Shown in pieces: positions 62,953 to 64,000 of a stretch of 64,000 nt of DNA. The translations under genes and the position numbers were made by a program. Within the stretch, counting starts at the first letter, position 1, and every line of letters begins with the position of its first letter. The notes under the pieces were generated by a model that was not told where the DNA came from, ran no database searches, and saw only the letters and a list, made by a program, of their open reading frames with translations. Source of the stretch: an uncultured Paracoccaceae bacterium (GTDB lineage: Bacteria > Pseudomonadota > Alphaproteobacteria > Rhodobacterales > Rhodobacteraceae); contig CAKZRP010000030.1 of NCBI GenBank assembly GCA_937146765.1, positions 1-64,000 of the forward strand, read 5' to 3'.

Positions 62953-64000
62953 GCCTTGCCAGCCTCATCACCAGCGTCGTCATGATCGGTCATTCCCTGA
63001 TTGGTCTCGAAAACCCGCGTATGCTGGAACAACTGCTCGCCGCCGGACAGCAGGCGGACCCGAAGGTTGAAGCACAGATCATCATCGGCGCGCCGCTCCG
63101 CTACAATTGGGATCACGCCGACAAGGCCCAGGGCATCAATGCCCGCGCGCGTCTGGCAACAGGCCCGGTGGATGCGCTGATCGTGACCGAGGCAGTGCCG
63201 CTGACCAATCACCTGCGCTGGAGCAATACCGAAGAGGCGGTGGAAGATTTCTACACCCTTGCTGCCGGGACCAACCCTGCGGTGACGCTCTATCTGATGG
63301 AAGGCTGGCACAGCCTGCTGAGCGGCACCGGCGCCGAAGTGCCCTTTGACGAAGGCGGCAACGTCGACTGGCGCAAGCGGCTGGATGCGGATCTGCCGCG
63401 CTGGCAGGGGGTGGTCGACAAGGTGAAGGCCCGCACCGGCGGCGACATCCGTCTGATGCCGACCGGGCAAGCTCTGGGTCGGCTGGCAGATGCGATCGAG
63501 GCCGGAACCGTGCCCGGGCTGCGGCGGATCAACGATGTGTTTGCCGATGACATCCACCCCAATGACCTCGGATTTTATTTTCTTGCGCTGGTTCAATATG
63601 CGGTGCTCACCGGACAAAGCCCGATCGGCCTGCCCCATGTGCTGAAGACCGAATGGGGTACGCCCTACAAGGCCCCCTCGCCCGAGCTGGCAGCCCGCCT
63701 GCAGGAGATCGCGGCCCGGGCCGCCAACGGCAGCAGCGAACGTACCGCCCTGCCGCCGGACCCCGCTCCGCTTCCCGAAGAGGCGACACTGGCGCCGCTC
63801 AATTCACGTCGCAGTGCGGCTGCGACCCCGAGCACCAACACCGAGGTGACCAAGCAGCCTGTGATGATGAACCTTGCCGCCGTACGGGATTGGAGCCCGC
63901 AGGCGCCCTTTCTCGATCACTTCAAGACCGCCCGCGCCTGGATCGGCCATATGCCCGGACGCTGGGGCGGCGTCACCGAAGAAGAGCTGCGTGCCGCGGG
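62949..64000 (+). CDS. SGNH-hydrolase-like protein, second paralogue (runs off window)
   Basis: I translated this reading frame by hand; it is open to the window edge (at least 350 aa). It begins at the ATG at 62949, overlapping the previous stop. Block I is VVMIGHSLIGLEN and block V is DDIHPNDLG, matching the upstream gene. There is no clear signal peptide, only a mildly hydrophobic start. A Pro/Ser/Thr linker (about 255-295) leads to a second region (from about 300: FLDHFKTARAWIGHMPGRWGG), whose Trp/Gly-rich look suggests a separate carbohydrate-related domain, but its family cannot be fixed from the visible part. Confidence 0.82.
   Translation, partial: MSLASLITSVVMIGHSLIGLENPRMLEQLLAAGQQADPKVEAQIIIGAPLRYNWDHADKAQGINARARLATGPVDALIVTEAVPLTNHLRWSNTEEAVEDFYTLAAGTNPAVTLYLMEGWHSLLSGTGAEVPFDEGGNVDWRKRLDADLPRWQGVVDKVKARTGGDIRLMPTGQALGRLADAIEAGTVPGLRRINDVFADDIHPNDLGFYFLALVQYAVLTGQSPIGLPHVLKTEWGTPYKAPSPELAARLQEIAARAANGSSERTALPPDPAPLPEEATLAPLNSRRSAAATPSTNTEVTKQPVMMNLAAVRDWSPQAPFLDHFKTARAWIGHMPGRWGGVTEEELRAA

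Overview
The window looks like chromosome of a marine alphaproteobacterium of the Roseobacter group (Rhodobacteraceae/Roseobacteraceae). The DNA is GC-rich and densely coded. Housekeeping genes are in typical alphaproteobacterial arrangements (ruvCAB next to tol-pal and ftsH, DUF484-xerC, ycjX with its TIGR01620 partner, tamAB), and there are a bacterial phosphatidylcholine synthase and a DUF1127 protein. The assignment rests on gene content only. I saw no tRNA, rRNA, CRISPR array, insertion sequence or prophage.

Layout. 1-10.5 kb is one long minus-strand block read as ruvC-ruvA-ruvB-unknown-ybgC-tolQ-tolR-tolA-tolB-pal-cpoB-tilS-ftsH (ftsH is cut by the window edge). 10.5-16.3 kb holds a DUF1127 gene with a palindrome upstream and a strong terminator downstream, then a small membrane protein, prmA, an MFS permease and priA on the minus strand. 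16.4-19.8 kb (plus strand) has a transaldolase-like aldolase, DUF484, xerC and pcs. 19.8-21.8 kb carries three small unrecognised genes separated by AT-rich DNA and terminators. 21.8-33.3 kb contains ileS, a group III truncated hemoglobin, TIGR01620/GNAT/ycjX, truA, a thioesterase with an acyl-CoA dehydrogenase, ghrA and a dienelactone hydrolase. 33.5-38.3 kb is the glycine cleavage operon gcvT-gcvH-gcvP with a tandem glycine riboswitch in its leader. 38.4-45.6 kb holds a GAPDH-family gene and tamA-tamB; TamB has six tandem repeats of exactly 62 residues.

The most interesting part is 45.6-64 kb. It combines surface-polysaccharide genes (two GT2 glycosyltransferases, a WecG/TagA/CpsF transferase, an O-antigen-ligase-like membrane protein) with a one-module type I PKS, a very unusual NRPS-like protein, a Sfp-type phosphopantetheinyl transferase and two tandem SGNH-like hydrolases. 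From the PKS onward, the second GT2, NRPS, PPTase and both SGNH genes follow within 3 nt of each other or through ATGA overlaps, so they are almost certainly one translationally coupled unit. The NRPS-like protein reads as formyltransferase, condensation remnant, adenylation domain split by a luciferase-like monooxygenase, and carrier protein. Its adenylation pocket, aligned by eye, reads DILQLGMIWK, one residue from the classic glycine code. The PKS reads KS-AT-KR-DH-ACP-TE. My inference is that this locus makes a formylated and/or oxidised glycine unit plus a reduced polyketide acyl chain and couples them to a glycan or glycolipid. The cluster continues beyond the right edge.
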